A stretch of DNA of 64,000 bases. It comes from Blastococcus sp. CT_GayMR16 (GTDB taxonomy: Bacteria > Actinomycetota > Actinomycetes > Mycobacteriales > Geodermatophilaceae). The notes beneath the pieces are model-generated. The model was not told the DNA's origin. It saw only the letters and a list, made by a program, of their open reading frames with translations, and searched no databases. Below, in pieces: positions 7,395-14,974 of this stretch (its first letter is position 1; every line of letters begins with the position of its first letter). The DNA lies in assembly GCF_004570875.1 (NCBI RefSeq), contig NZ_SPQK01000002.1, positions 372,001 to 436,000 of the forward strand, written 5' to 3'. The translations under genes and the position numbers were made by a program.

Positions 7395-9332
7395 TCAGGC
7401 CGCCGGGCGGGCGCTGAGCGCGTCCATCCGCACCACCACGGGCGCGTTGGTCGCGCTCCCCGACAGGCAGGTGGCGATGCCGACGGCGCCGGGGGTCTGC
7501 AGTGCCGCGTAGGTGTCGGTCGCGGTGGTCTGCCAGGCCGCCGGCTCCGTCACGCTCGCCGGCCACACCTTCAGCCGGACGGTCGTCGCATTGGTTCCGG
7601 TCACCTGCATGCGCACGTTCACCTGCGAGCCCGCGGAGTAGGTGATCGACGTCGGCAGGGTGACCGCCGTGGCGATGGCGACCGGGTTCCCGGTCCCCTT
7701 CAGCGCCGTCAGTTGCACCGTGATCCGCCCGTTGGCCGCCATGACCAGGCGGGCGCGGTACTCGTTGTTGAGGCTGACGCGGCGGCCGATCACGTCGAGG
7801 TAGAGGCCGTTGCCGGTGGGCACCTTGTCCAGCGCAAGGGTCATCCGCAGGTCGGTGTCGCTGCGCGTGGTGGCGCCGAGCCAGCCCGACCGGATCTGCC
7901 CCGCGCTCGGCGAGGTGATCGCTCCGGCGCTGCCGTCCACGGCGAAGTTCGCCGCGGTGCCGCTGAGCGACCACGCCCCGCCGGCGTCCGCCGTCCCCAG
8001 GCCGTTGCTGACCGTGCGGCCGAAGTTGTCGACGACGAAGTCGACCGGGCCCGGCGGAGGATCGGTCACGGTGACCGGTTGGGTCTCCGTGTCGGTGGCG
8101 CCGGCACTGTCGGTGACGGTCAGCGTGACGTTGTACGTGTCGGCCGCGGCATAGGTGTGGGAGGGCTGGGCGCCGCTGCCGGGCGGCATGCTGTCGCCGA
8201 AGTCCCACGAGTAGGACGCGATCGGCCCCTCGGTGTCGGTGGACCCGCGCCCGTCGAAGGTGGCGGTCAGGTTGCTGGTGGACGACGTGAACGCGGCCGT
8301 CGGTGGGGTGTTCGGCGGCGGCGTCCCGCGGTTGATCACGAAGGAGTCGGTGAACGTCCCGCCGGCGACCGGCACGAACCGGGCAGTCAGGGCATCGTCG
8401 GTCGCCGACACGTCGAAGAAGCCGTCGGTCGGGTTCAGATTGCCACCCGAGTAGCTCGCGAAGTAGCCGGCCTCGGTGTCGGCGGTGTTGACGTCACGCC
8501 GCTCCTGGCCGCTCAGTCCGGACGTCACGAAGACGGTTCCGGCGCCCTGGTTCATGGTGGCGTCGGTGTCGGCGCGGCAGGCGGCGTTGTAGGCGTCCGG
8601 GGTCACCGTCGTGCACCCGGCGCGCGTGCCGAGCTGGTGGGAGCGCTGGTACAGGTGCTCGTGCCCGTGCAGCACCAGGTCGACGCGCTTGCTGATCAGC
8701 ATGTTCGTGAAGTCCGAACCGATCTCGCACGTGTAGTTGCCCATGGAGAAGCAGGGCTTGTGCGCGCCCACGACGACCCACGGGATGTTGTTGGCCCGGG
8801 CGCCGTCGATGGCCGCTTCGGTCCAGGTGTAGCGCGGCGATCCTGCGGCGTAGGACCACGTGCTGTCGGGGAACTGCAGTGCGGGCGACACCATCACGAA
8901 CCGGACGATCGGGTCGATCTGCGGGACGTCGACGTACCACTGCCGGCCGTAGGTGCCGACCAGGCCGGGGAGCTGGTTGGGCAGGCAGGCGGAGAAGTCG
9001 TTGATGTTGCCGTTCTGCCCGTTGCTCTCGTGGTTGCCGGCGATCAGCTCGAAGGGGAAGCCCGCGCCCAGCTGGGACGTGACCTTGTCGCACCAGGCCT
9101 GCTCGGTGCCGGTGGCCGCGTAGGAGAGGTCGCCGAGCGCGAGGCTGAGGTCCGGATCCGCCGCGTTCATCCCGGCCAGCACCGTGTCGGTGCGCGCATT
9201 GCTGCCGAAGTCGCCGGCGGCGGTGAAATGGACGACGCCGGGCTGGGGTGCGCCCTGGGCCACGGTCCCGCCGCTCACCAGGGCGAGCAGCATCCCGACC
9301 ACGACCACCTGGGCCAGCGTGCGAGTCCTCAC
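7395..9332 (-). CDS. secreted metallophosphoesterase with PKD and conserved C-terminal module (copy 1)
   Basis: A 645-residue exported protein starting at GTG 9330-9332 behind GGAGG. Order: signal peptide (1-27); calcineurin-like/purple-acid-phosphatase-type domain (about 33-310) with GDFGS, GDLSY, GNHE at 99-102, GAHKP and GHEH metal and catalytic motifs; a PKD domain (about 335-420) with SWDFGD and HTYAA; and a C-terminal module of about 215 residues beginning VDNFGRTVSNGLGTAD. That last module recurs in three other proteins of this window. It probably hydrolyses phosphate esters or nucleotides outside the cell, while the PKD and C-terminal parts bind a polymer or surface (inference). A tandem paralogue lies immediately upstream. 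No sortase motif or C-terminal membrane helix is present. Confidence 0.87.
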   Translation of the reverse strand: MRTRTLAQVVVVGMLLALVSGGTVAQGAPQPGVVHFTAAGDFGSNARTDTVLAGMNAADPDLSLALGDLSYAATGTEQAWCDKVTSQLGAGFPFELIAGNHESNGQNGNINDFSACLPNQLPGLVGTYGRQWYVDVPQIDPIVRFVMVSPALQFPDSTWSYAAGSPRYTWTEAAIDGARANNIPWVVVGAHKPCFSMGNYTCEIGSDFTNMLISKRVDLVLHGHEHLYQRSHQLGTRAGCTTVTPDAYNAACRADTDATMNQGAGTVFVTSGLSGQERRDVNTADTEAGYFASYSGGNLNPTDGFFDVSATDDALTARFVPVAGGTFTDSFVINRGTPPPNTPPTAAFTSSTSNLTATFDGRGSTDTEGPIASYSWDFGDSMPPGSGAQPSHTYAAADTYNVTLTVTDSAGATDTETQPVTVTDPPPGPVDFVVDNFGRTVSNGLGTADAGGAWSLSGTAANFAVDGSAGAITSPSAGQIRSGWLGATTRSDTDLRMTLALDKVPTGNGLYLDVIGRRVSLNNEYRARLVMAANGRITVQLTALKGTGNPVAIATAVTLPTSITYSAGSQVNVRMQVTGTNATTVRLKVWPASVTEPAAWQTTATDTYAALQTPGAVGIATCLSGSATNAPVVVRMDALSARPAA

Positions 9333-9465
9333 AGCGTCCTCCGCTCAGCGGGCAGGCGAGAGCGCAGGAAAACCCGACCCCGTCTTTGGCCGCGGACCGT
9401 AACCCCGCTGTATGCCGTGCCATAGGGGTACGGACGCGTCTCACCCGGGAGAAGGACGCCGCACC

Positions 9466-11388
9466 TCACGTCGGCCGCCCGCCGAGCGCGTCGATCCGGA
9501 CGACGACCGGGGCGTTGGTGGCGCTGCCCGACAGATAGGTCGCCATCCCCACGGCGCCGGGGTTCTGCAGCGCCGCGTAGGTGTCGGTGGCGGTCGTCTG
9601 CCAGGCCGTGGGCTCTGCCGCCCCCACCGGCCAGACCTTGAGCCGCACGGTCGTGGGGTTGGTCCCGGTCACCTGCATGCGCACGTTGAGCTGGGATCCG
9701 GCCGAGTAGGTGATGGACGTCGGCAGGGTGACGGCAGTGCCGATGGCGACCGGGTTCCCGCTGCCCTTCAGCGCCGTCAGCTGCACGGTGATCCTGCCGT
9801 TGGCGGCCATCACCAGGCGGGCGCGGTACTCGTTGTTCAGGCTGACGCGGCGGCCGACGACGTCGAGGTAGAGGCCGCTGCCGGTGGGCACCTTGTCGAG
9901 GGAGAAGGTCATCCGCAGGTCGGTGTCGCTGCGGGTGGTGGCGCCGAGCCACGCGGACCGGAGCTGGCCGACGCTCGGCGAGGTGATCCTCCCGGTGCCG
10001 CCCGAGACCGTGAAGTTGGCCGCGGTGCCGCTGATCGACCACGGGCCGCCGACGTCCGCCGTCCCCAGGCCGTTGGTGACGCTGCGGTCGAAGGCGTCCG
10101 CGACGAAGTCGCTGGCGGGCGGGGGTGTGGTGACCGTGACCGGGTGCGTGACGGTGCCGGTGAGCCCGGCGCCGTCGGTCACGGTGAGGGTGACGTCGTA
10201 GGTGCCCGCGGCCGCATAGAGGTGCTGGGGCTGGGCCTGGGGACCGGTGGTCGTGCCGCCGTCCCCGAAGTTCCAGGCGTACGAGGCGATCTGGCCGTCG
10301 TCGAAGGAGCCGCGGCCGTCGAACGTCGCGGTCAGGCCGGACGCGGAGGAGGTGAACGCCGCGGTCGGTGCCGTGTTGGGTGGTGGCGTTCCGCGGTCGA
10401 TGGTGAACGAGTCGGTGAGGGTCCCGGTGGTCGCGACGAACTGCGCCCGCAGGTCGTCCTCCGTCGCGCGCACGTCGAGATAGCCGTACGCCGGGTTGCG
10501 GTTGCCACCGGAGATCGTCGCGAAATAGGCGGTCTCGGAGTCGCTGGCCGGCAGGGTCGTGAACGAGCGCCCGCCGACGCCGACCGTCGCGAGCACCGTC
10601 CCGGCGCCCTGCCTCATCTGGCCGTCGGGGTCCACGACGCAGTCGGGGTCGTACGCGCCCTGGACGACCGGGCAGTTCGCGCCGAGGGCCAGTTGATGGG
10701 TGCGCCCGTAGATGTGCTGGTGCCCGTGCAGGACCAGGTCGACCCGCTTGCTCAGCAGCAACGCCAGCAGGTCCCCGCCGATCGTGCACTCCAGGCCCAG
10801 GGCGATGCACGGCTCGTGGGCACCGACCACGACCCACGGGACACCGGTCGCGCGGGCGCCGTCGATGGCCGCGGCCGTCCAGTTGTAGCGCGGCGTGCCG
10901 GCGGCGTAGGACCAGGTGCCGTCGGCGTACTCCAGGGCCGGCGAGATCATGACGAACCGGACGAGCGGGTCGTCCTGCGGGACGTCGACGTACCACTGCC
11001 GGCCGTAGGTGCCGACCAGGCCGGGGAGCTGGTTGGGCAGGCAGGCGGAGAAGTTGTTGATGTGCCCGTGCTGGCCGCTGCTCTCGTTGTCGCCCGAGAT
11101 CAGCTGGACGGGGAAGCCGGTGCCGACGTGCGAGGTGACGTAGTCGCACCACGCCGGCTCGCTCCCCGGTCCCGCGTAGGACATGTCGCCCAGGGCGAGG
11201 TTCAGGTCCGGGTCCGACGCCGACATGCGGTCGAGGAGGGCGCTGGTGTCGGCCGAGGAGCCGTAGTCGCCGACGGCGGTGAAGTGGACGACGCCGGGCT
11301 CGGCGGCGCCCTGGGCGGCCGAGCTGACGGTCACCGAGGCGAGGAGCAGCACCACAGCGGTCACCTGTGCGATCGCCCGGATCCGCAT
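9466..11388 (-). CDS. secreted metallophosphoesterase-like protein with PKD and C-terminal module (copy 2, altered GNHE motif)
   Basis: A 640-residue tandem paralogue of the downstream gene with the same layout: signal peptide (1-27), metallophosphoesterase domain, PKD domain (about 333-415) and a shared C-terminal module from about 425 (ADAFDRSVTNGLGTAD). ATG 11386-11388 is chosen because GGAGG stands 4 bases ahead. GDYGS, GDMSY, GAHEP and GHQH are intact. At residues 99-102, however, the sequence is GDNE, where copy 1 and the family have GNH(E/D). This replaces the metal-bridging Asn by Asp and the catalytic His by Asn, so activity may be changed or lost. The PKD and C-terminal regions are nearly identical to copy 1, suggesting recent duplication or gene conversion. 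Confidence 0.85.
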   Translation of the reverse strand: MRIRAIAQVTAVVLLLASVTVSSAAQGAAEPGVVHFTAVGDYGSSADTSALLDRMSASDPDLNLALGDMSYAGPGSEPAWCDYVTSHVGTGFPVQLISGDNESSGQHGHINNFSACLPNQLPGLVGTYGRQWYVDVPQDDPLVRFVMISPALEYADGTWSYAAGTPRYNWTAAAIDGARATGVPWVVVGAHEPCIALGLECTIGGDLLALLLSKRVDLVLHGHQHIYGRTHQLALGANCPVVQGAYDPDCVVDPDGQMRQGAGTVLATVGVGGRSFTTLPASDSETAYFATISGGNRNPAYGYLDVRATEDDLRAQFVATTGTLTDSFTIDRGTPPPNTAPTAAFTSSASGLTATFDGRGSFDDGQIASYAWNFGDGGTTTGPQAQPQHLYAAAGTYDVTLTVTDGAGLTGTVTHPVTVTTPPPASDFVADAFDRSVTNGLGTADVGGPWSISGTAANFTVSGGTGRITSPSVGQLRSAWLGATTRSDTDLRMTFSLDKVPTGSGLYLDVVGRRVSLNNEYRARLVMAANGRITVQLTALKGSGNPVAIGTAVTLPTSITYSAGSQLNVRMQVTGTNPTTVRLKVWPVGAAEPTAWQTTATDTYAALQNPGAVGMATYLSGSATNAPVVVRIDALGGRPT

Positions 11389-11548
11389 CCGGCCTCCAGA
11401 AGGCAGCGTGTCGTGATCCCCCTGGCCCACCGGCGGACACGAACCCGTCGGCGTCGGCGGACGCTAGCCCCGAGGGCTGCCCGCCGTAAGGGGGGACCGC
11501 GCGTCTCGATTCCGCGCCGCACCGGCCCCGGCGAACTAGCGTCGGGTC

Positions 11549-11923
11549 ATGATCGTCGGCCTGGTCGAGCTCGCCCTGATCTTGGGCGTGCTCGGGCTGC
11601 TGGTCTTCGGCGGGCTCGCGCTCTGGCGCGCCCTCCAGCGGGAGGCCGGAGGGGCGGGACGGCTGCCGAGCGGGCCGCGCGCCGAGCTCGCCGCGGCCAT
11701 CGCGCGCGCACGGTGGGCGCCCGCCCACGACGAGGTCGACGGCGTCACCCGGGTGCTGGTCCGCCGCGCGTACACCGGGCTCGACGGGCGGCCGGTCGTG
11801 CTCGAGGAGCGGGTGATGGAGACGTTCCCCGCTCAGGACCCCGCGTGGGAGGCGCTCTTCACCGAGGCGATGTCCAAGGCCCGCTTCCGCTGCAGCTACC
11901 TCAACACCGAGGAGGACCCGTAG
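11549..11923 (+). CDS. small membrane-anchored hypothetical protein
   Basis: A 124-residue protein of unrecognised family. Residues 1-26 form one hydrophobic helix (VELALILGVLGLLVFGGLAL) likely to anchor it in the membrane. The rest is a soluble, Arg-rich domain with RVLVRRAYTGLDGRPVVLEERVMETFP and the C-terminal FTEAMSKARFRCSYLNTEED. It has no signal cleavage site and no known catalytic motif. It is divergent from the metallophosphoesterase pair (160-base gap) and lies 49 bases upstream of the sirtuin on the same strand, so it may share a transcript with it. Function unknown. Confidence 0.65.
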   Translation: MIVGLVELALILGVLGLLVFGGLALWRALQREAGGAGRLPSGPRAELAAAIARARWAPAHDEVDGVTRVLVRRAYTGLDGRPVVLEERVMETFPAQDPAWEALFTEAMSKARFRCSYLNTEEDP

Positions 11924-11972
11924 TCGCGCGACCGTCCCGGCGCGGTCGCCGATTCGCAGGGACCATGGACCG

Positions 11973-12833
11973 GTGACCGCAGCGCCCACCGCTCTCCCGC
12001 GCTCCGATCCGGCGTCTCTCGACGCGCTGGCCGAGCTGGTGGCCGACGGCGACGTCGTCGTCCTCTCCGGGGCCGGGCTGTCGACGGACTCCGGCATCCC
12101 CGACTACCGGGGCGCGACGGGCAGCCTGCGGCGGCACACCCCGATGACCTACCAGACCTTCACCCGCGACCCACGCGGCCGGCACCGCTACTGGGCGCGC
12201 AGCTACGTCGGCTGGCGGCAGATCCGCGGCGCCCGGCCCAACGAGGGGCACCGCGCGGTGGGCGCGCTGCAGGCGGCGGGACTGCTCGGCGGGGTCATCA
12301 CCCAGAACGTCGACGGCCTGCACCAGGCCGGCGGCGCGAGTGACGTCGTCGAACTGCACGGCGGGCTGGACCGCACGGTCTGCCTCGGCTGTGGGGACGT
12401 CGCCGGGCGGGCGGCGCTCGACGAGCGGCTGCGGGCGGCCAACCCGACGTTCGGGCCGAGGGTCGACGAGGTGAACCCCGACGGCGACGCCGAGCTGCCC
12501 GACGAGCTGCTCGACGACTTCGTGATGGTCGGCTGCCTCGCCTGCGGGGACGGGCCGCTGAAGCCCGACGTCGTCTTCTTCGGCGAGACCGTGCCGCGGG
12601 ACCGGGTCGAGCACTGCTTCGGCTTGCTCGAGGAGGCGGGGAGCCTGCTGGTCCTGGGCTCGTCCCTCACGGTCATGAGCGGCTACCGGTTCGTGCTGCG
12701 CGCGGCGAAGCTCGGCATCCCGGTCGCCATCGTCAACGTCGGCGCCACCCGCGGCGACGCGAAGGCCGACGTCCGGGTCGACGCCCCGCTCGGGGACGTC
12801 CTCCCCGCCCTGGCCGCCCGCCTCGCCGGATGA
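11973..12833 (+). CDS. NAD-dependent protein deacylase (sirtuin, Sir2 family)
   Basis: A 286-residue class II (SIRT4-like) sirtuin that removes acyl groups from lysines using NAD+. It shows the NAD site GAGLSTDSGIPDYRG, the TQNVDGLHQ motif, the catalytic His in VELHGG, a zinc site from CLGCG and CLACG with the large class-II insert between, and the C-terminal LGSSLTV and VNVG nucleotide-ribose contacts. The start is GTG 11973; no closer ATG is in frame. Its stop overlaps the next start as ATGA. The pairing with a small conserved protein and a DNA-glycosylase-like fusion gene on the same strand is of interest, but a functional link is not shown. Confidence 0.93.
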   Translation: MTAAPTALPRSDPASLDALAELVADGDVVVLSGAGLSTDSGIPDYRGATGSLRRHTPMTYQTFTRDPRGRHRYWARSYVGWRQIRGARPNEGHRAVGALQAAGLLGGVITQNVDGLHQAGGASDVVELHGGLDRTVCLGCGDVAGRAALDERLRAANPTFGPRVDEVNPDGDAELPDELLDDFVMVGCLACGDGPLKPDVVFFGETVPRDRVEHCFGLLEEAGSLLVLGSSLTVMSGYRFVLRAAKLGIPVAIVNVGATRGDAKADVRVDAPLGDVLPALAARLAG

Positions 12834-13135
12834 CCCGGGAGGTCGAGCGCACCGACGACGGCCGGTACGTGGTGGTCGACGGACGACGCTGGCGGACGGC
12901 CGACCCGGCCCTGCCGGACGACGTCCGTGCCCGGCTGCTGCACCACCTGGGTGTCGCCCGCTCCGGGGTGCGGACGGCGGGGCAGGCCGGCGACGAGGCC
13001 GCCGTCGCGGCCGCGCGGGCCCGGGTGCAGCTCGGGAAGACCGGCCTGGGGGAGCGGGGCGAGGCCTGGTGGGACCAGTCCGACGACGCCCGTCGCGCCC
13101 GCTGGGAGGCCGCGCTGCGCGCGCTCGACGGCTGA
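12830..13135 (+). CDS. conserved small hypothetical protein
   Basis: A 101-residue protein coupled to the sirtuin by an ATGA overlap. It opens with ERTDDGRYVVVDGRRWR and ends with GERGEAWWDQS, a pattern I recall from small actinobacterial proteins often mislabelled biopolymer transporter Tol; the true role is unknown. It has no transmembrane segment, is highly charged (Arg/Asp/Ala-rich) and mostly helical by composition. The next gene starts 16 bases downstream on the same strand, giving a likely three-gene unit of sirtuin, this protein and the glycosylase fusion. Confidence 0.72.
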   Translation: MTREVERTDDGRYVVVDGRRWRTADPALPDDVRARLLHHLGVARSGVRTAGQAGDEAAVAAARARVQLGKTGLGERGEAWWDQSDDARRARWEAALRALDG

Positions 13136-13151
13136 ACGAGACTGGACGGCG

Positions 13152-14066
13152 ATGCAGACGTTCCTCCCGGTGGCCGACTTCGCCGACAGCGCCCGGCTGC
13201 TGGACTCCCCGCGCCTGGGCAAGCAGCGGGTCGAGACGCTGCAGATCCTGCGGGCGATCGAGCTGCCCGACTACGGCTGGGCCAACCATCCCGCCGTGCT
13301 CATGTGGCGGGGCCGCACCCCGGCGCTGGTGGCCTACGGGTTGGCGATGGCCCGGGTCTGGCAGGAGCGCGGGTTCGCCGACAGCACAGAACACCAGATC
13401 GGGGAGTTCGCCCCCGAGGTCGTGGGCGTGCCGCAGAAGGAGCTGGCCTCCGCGGGGGTGCTGCCGACCTGGCTGGGGAACGAGGAGCTGCACCGCTCGC
13501 ACCGGTCCAACCTGATCGCGAAGGATGCCGGCTTCTACCGGGCCCGCTTCACCGAGCGCTTCGGTGCCGAGCCCGACGACTTGCCCTACGTGTGGCCCCC
13601 GCCCGACGACGTGCCGCCGGTGCCGGTGCCCGACGGCGTCCGGGTCCGGGTGGTGCGGCCGCGCAACCACAACGAGCTGGGTGCCTGCCTGGCCGCGGGG
13701 GTCGTCGGGCTGGGCACGCAGTCGGGCATCGATGTGGACGCGACCGGGCTCTCGCCGACGGAGCTGCGGGAGCTGGCGAAGGAGCTGTCGGGACGGCGCC
13801 CGGGCAAGGACCTGCGACAGCTCTCGGTCTTCCTCGACGACATCCGCCCGGGCGACCGCGTCGCGCTGCCGATCGAGCACGGCGCGGGGCTGCTGCTGGG
13901 CGAGGTCGTGGGCGACTACGTGTTCCAGGGCCGCGACCTGCTGCCGCACCGCCGTCCGGCCCGGTGGGACCGGGTCGTGCCGCGGTCGGCCGCGCTCCCG
14001 CCGGCCACGTTGCAGGACCCGCGGGCGCTCTTCCAGGTCACCCTCGACCCGGCCGTGGTCGGCTAG
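13152..14066 (+). CDS. pyrimidine-dimer DNA glycosylase-like (MSMEG_6728 family) protein fused to a PUA/EVE-like domain
   Basis: A 304-residue two-domain protein. Residues 1-150 match the MSMEG_6728/Pyr_excise family (distant T4 endonuclease V relatives): MQTFLPVADFADSARLLD, RLGKQRVETLQIL, NHPAVLMWRG, and the closing RSHRSNLIAKDAGFYRARF. T4 EndoV uses an N-terminal Thr and a Glu, and Glu28 here is a plausible counterpart. Residues about 165-304 form a second domain with VRPRNHNELGACLAAGVVGLG, LSVFLDDIRPGDRVALPI and VGDYVF. This resembles the PUA/EVE-like modules that precede Mrr-type nucleases and read modified bases. The fusion suggests recognition of damaged or modified DNA (inference). The stop shares CTAG with the convergent thioesterase stop. 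Confidence 0.72.
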   Translation: MQTFLPVADFADSARLLDSPRLGKQRVETLQILRAIELPDYGWANHPAVLMWRGRTPALVAYGLAMARVWQERGFADSTEHQIGEFAPEVVGVPQKELASAGVLPTWLGNEELHRSHRSNLIAKDAGFYRARFTERFGAEPDDLPYVWPPPDDVPPVPVPDGVRVRVVRPRNHNELGACLAAGVVGLGTQSGIDVDATGLSPTELRELAKELSGRRPGKDLRQLSVFLDDIRPGDRVALPIEHGAGLLLGEVVGDYVFQGRDLLPHRRPARWDRVVPRSAALPPATLQDPRALFQVTLDPAVVG

Positions 14067-14482
14067 GCCCCCGGGAGGGGGACGTTCTGCAGCCGCACCT
14101 GGCCACGCGCGACGAGTTTCCCGTCGTCGGCCCGGGTCAGGCGCACCTGCCAGAGCTGCAGCGTCCGGCCCTGCTGGATCGGCTCGGCCACCACGTCGAT
14201 CCGGCCGGAGGTCATGGGCCGGAGGAAGTCGGTGTTGTTGTTGACCCCGACGGCGAACTGGCCGCGGTCGACCACGGCGGTGCTCGCCCCGATGCTGGCA
14301 GCGGACTCGACGACCGAGCAGTAGACGCCACCGTGCACGACGCCCCAGGGGGTGTGCTGGTCGGGCCCCAGGTCGACGTGCCCGGTCACCCGCGTTCCGG
14401 TGGCCTCGGCCACCTCGAAGTTCATGGACGCCACGAACGGACTGGCGGCGCTGAGATCCACCGGCGGCAGGTCGGCGCTCAT
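14063..14482 (-). CDS. PaaI-family hotdog thioesterase
   Basis: A 139-residue hotdog-fold acyl-CoA thioesterase. The ATG at 14480-14482 gives a normal-length protein. The catalytic region is HTPWGVVHGGVYCSVVESAAS, with the HGG loop and the following acidic residue of the PaaI/4-hydroxybenzoyl-CoA thioesterase type 2 group, then VGVNNNTDFLRP, a conserved second strand. Its role is likely hydrolysis of aryl- or acyl-CoA; the substrate is unknown. The start overlaps the upstream VOC gene stop by 4 bases (ATGA), so the two are co-translated. The stop codon TAG overlaps the TAG of the convergent glycosylase-fusion gene through a shared CTAG at 14063-14066. Confidence 0.88.
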   Translation of the reverse strand: MSADLPPVDLSAASPFVASMNFEVAEATGTRVTGHVDLGPDQHTPWGVVHGGVYCSVVESAASIGASTAVVDRGQFAVGVNNNTDFLRPMTSGRIDVVAEPIQQGRTLQLWQVRLTRADDGKLVARGQVRLQNVPLPGA

Positions 14483-14835
14483 GCGTCCCACACCAGGCAG
14501 AAGGGGTGGCCCACGGGGTCGGCGTAGACGCGGAAGTCGCCACCCCCGCCGGGCAGCCGCCGGGCACCGAGCTCGAGGACCTTCGGCTCGGCCTCCTCGA
14601 CGTCGGCCACCCGGATGTCGAGGTGGAACTGCTGGGGGCGGGCGGGGTCCGGCCAGTCCGGTGGCACCAGGTCCGGCGCCTGCTGGAAGGCGATGCGGTA
14701 GCCCGCGCCGGTGATGGTGACCCAGTCGTCGCCGGGTGCACCCTTCACGTCCATCCCGAGCAGCCGGGCGTAGAAGGTGGCGAGCGCATGGGCGTCGGGA
14801 GCGTCGATGACGACGGAGTGGAGCTGGCCGATCAT
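14479..14835 (-). CDS. VOC (glyoxalase/bleomycin-resistance) family protein
   Basis: A 118-residue single-chain member of the vicinal oxygen chelate superfamily. Two beta-alpha-beta-beta-beta repeats are apparent: HSVVIDAPDAHALATFYARLLGMD with DDWVTITG, then QQFHLDIRVADVEEAEPKVLELGA with DFRVYADPVGHPFCLVWD. The C-terminal DPxGHPFCL block is typical of actinobacterial stand-alone VOC proteins, which range from metal-dependent lyases to binding proteins. Substrate unknown. It is translationally coupled to the thioesterase downstream. Confidence 0.88.
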   Translation of the reverse strand: MIGQLHSVVIDAPDAHALATFYARLLGMDVKGAPGDDWVTITGAGYRIAFQQAPDLVPPDWPDPARPQQFHLDIRVADVEEAEPKVLELGARRLPGGGGDFRVYADPVGHPFCLVWDA

Positions 14836-14974
14836 GAGCCCATCCTGACGTGACCGCGGGGCGCGCGACAGTCGGATCCCGGCCGGTCAGCGCGACGATG
14901 CGGCCACCCGCCCTGCACGCGGACGCCCGGGTGTCGCAAGATCTGCCCGTGCCGTCGCGACCTGCTCCCGCCCG

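Noticed and set aside
7395-11388. T9SS- or sortase-anchored surface enzymes
   Set aside because: No LPXTG-like motif, terminal hydrophobic helix or T9SS system marks are visible. The shared C-terminal module is a soluble beta-rich domain of unknown role.
9329-12097. 922-codon minus-strand frame spanning the metallophosphoesterase copy 2 region
   Set aside because: It is a frame-shifted shadow of the real gene (Arg/Pro/Gly-rich, no signal peptide or motifs) running on through unrelated genes.
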